This document shows positions 62,962 through 64,000 of a stretch of 64,000 bases of DNA, piece after piece. The stretch is from Chalciporus piperatus (lineage: Eukaryota; Basidiomycota; Agaricomycetes; Boletales; Boletaceae). The position numbers and the translations under genes were made by a program. The notes beneath the pieces are model-generated. The model ran no database searches. It was given only the letters and a program-made list of their open reading frames with translations, and was not told where the DNA came from. The stretch lies in the NCBI GenBank assembly GCA_038093975.1, contig JBBPTG010000055.1, positions 91,889 through 155,888 of the forward strand, written 5' to 3'. Every line of letters starts with the position of its first letter. Position 1 is the first letter of the stretch.

Positions 62962-63661
62962 TTACCCCCGTATTAGAATCAAGTCATCGACGAAGATAAA
63001 AACTAGTCAAATGTTTAACCCGTAATGTCCTGAAGAACCGGTCATGTTTGCATATCCGACATCGTCGGTCGGATCATCTCCGTCATAGAGAGTGGCGTCG
63101 TCGTCGTTGCGTGAATAAGTCTCACCCGAGATACGGGTATAGAGTGGAGGGGGGCGTCGAGCAGCTCGATTGGTATTGGTGGATCGGCGGGAACGGGAAG
63201 AGGGTGCAACAGGTTGCGTGGTTGTATGTCGCTGTCTACGCCTAAGTGGGCAACAACCTTGAATGTGACCGGGTGCCCAGCGGAAGCACGTGGGACACTG
63301 GTATACGGGACAGTGGACACGTATATGGCCCAGTCGGTGACATACGAAGCAGGCATCGTGGTACTGGGGATGTGAGGCGGATAGAGGTATGGTGCCAGTC
63401 CGTTGTCGTTGCGAGGTAATGTGGTTACGTTCTGCACGAAAGAACACTGCTTCCTCTTCATCGTCCAAAGGGGAGCTAGACGCGGAAGGCGTCGACGAGG
63501 GGAGAGATGAGGTAGAAGCTCCCAGAAACTCCGGCATCCGTAGCTCATAGAGAGCAATGCTGAGGTTGGTAATTAGATCACCGTGGATATTGCGGAGGGA
63601 GGCAGCTTCTGAATGAGCTTGGTGAACCGTCGTCAGGGAAGGAGGAAGATTGGCAAGACGG
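62962..63661 (-). mobile_element. Interior of element C, 3' end
   Basis: About 700 bp of element C between its 3' LTR and the insertion of the third LTR B at 63662. It is occupied by a zinc-knuckle ORF. The rest of element C lies beyond the window. Confidence 0.7.
63007..63660 (-). CDS. Element C zinc-knuckle protein, N-terminus interrupted by LTR B
   Basis: The frame is open from the stop at 63007 to at least 63660, where the LTR B insertion breaks it. The visible part includes HQAHSEAASLRNIHGDLITN and LSIALYELRMPEFLGASTSS, then a classical knuckle CFVCHRLGHIRVHC (C-x2-C-x4-H-x4-C) and a second cluster CPTCFRWAPGHIQGCC, then a basic stretch and an acidic C-terminus (DDDATLYDGDDPTDDVGY). It sits immediately before the 3' LTR, where pol would normally end. 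It is therefore either an accessory 3' ORF or gag joined to the 3' end by a large internal deletion. Confidence 0.65.
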   Translation of the reverse strand, partial: RLANLPPSLTTVHQAHSEAASLRNIHGDLITNLSIALYELRMPEFLGASTSSLPSSTPSASSSPLDDEEEAVFFRAERNHITSQRQRTGTIPLSASHPQYHDACFVCHRLGHIRVHCPVYQCPTCFRWAPGHIQGCCPLRRRQRHTTTQPVAPSSRSRRSTNTNRAARRPPPLYTRISGETYSRNDDDATLYDGDDPTDDVGYANMTGSSGHYGLNI

Positions 63662-64000
63662 TGTTATAGTATTTAAAAACTTTTCAAACTTTTGCCTACA
63701 ACGGTATTCGAACACTGGACTTTGTTTACAACTTAGGGGTCAAGCCGGATTCATCTTTATCCGCTCCGGTAGTCCCTGTAGCATTACATAATCTATTACA
63801 TAATCAGGTCACGTGATAAAGGTCCAGACTTAGATGAGTCAGCAATGATGTCATGGCCTAGACCCTAATCCGTGCCTGGTACCTTTTCTTATCATCATTC
63901 CATTTACCTTATTTATCTTTCCCTTTGTAATTTCCTTATTCGGCTGTTGGTCTGTGCGCACTTCTCAATAGTATATAAGTCGCCCTGTACTTATCACAGA
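63662..64000 (+). repeat. Third LTR B, truncated by the window edge
   Basis: Starts TGTTATAGTATTT and matches 59006-59345 closely, including the TATATAAG box region. Left flank GACGG (63657-63661) is the expected target duplicate if a full element or solo LTR continues to the right. Confidence 0.9.

Noticed and set aside
54805..64000. Widespread repeat-induced point mutation
   Set aside because: Elements keep long open frames and only isolated CpG-type changes are seen, unlike heavy RIP.

Overview
This window is eukaryotic nuclear DNA from a basidiomycete fungus, probably Agaricomycotina. The genes carry many short GT-AG introns (about 40-90 bp), are tightly packed, and encode fungal-type proteins (Mid1, Mam3, Vas1, Epl1, Mak21). 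The repeats are chromodomain Ty3/gypsy retroelements (chromoviruses). The species cannot be named from the sequence alone. Exon joins were made by eye from reading frames, splice consensus and remembered family alignments; no search was run.

Positions 1-41600 are gene-dense and mostly housekeeping. In order: an NADH:flavin oxidoreductase running off the left edge (-), BUD32 (+), an Xaa-Pro dipeptidase (-), a tRNA-Gly(UCC), a bifunctional lysine-ketoglutarate reductase/saccharopine dehydrogenase (+), a MAM3/CNNM membrane protein (-), a mitochondrial ADCK-type kinase-like protein (+), MID1 (-), mitoribosomal mL38 (-), valyl-tRNA synthetase (+), a secreted Cys-rich protein (+), two tandemly duplicated 2-oxoglutarate/Fe(II) oxygenases (+), PAF1 (-) divergent from exosome subunit RRP42 (+), a GH5 glycosidase (+), MAK21/NOC1 (-) and enhancer of polycomb EPL1 (+).

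Positions 42400-54010 are a layered repeat structure. Two inverted arms of about 1.1 kb (42861-43970 and 52929-54006) are built mainly from a short CAGT-phased tandem repeat, and their inner ends carry inverted, decayed fragments of a plasma-membrane H+-ATPase gene. This resembles a foldback transposon. A young LTR retrotransposon (element A, 44021-51520, 519-bp LTRs, 5-bp target duplication GAGGG) is inserted next to the left ATPase fragment. Element A has an extra ORF before gag, gag, a pol with one frameshift, a chromodomain, and a small two-helix membrane-protein ORF with its own TATA box in the env position. Its primer-binding site matches the complement of the predicted 5' end of its own transcript, as in Tf1-type self-priming elements.

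Positions 54800-64000 are nested, decayed chromoviruses. A 5'-truncated element B lies forward, with an in-frame deletion of RNase H. A second, inverted B copy is interrupted by element C (LTR 62491-62961), which is itself interrupted by a third B LTR that runs off the right edge.
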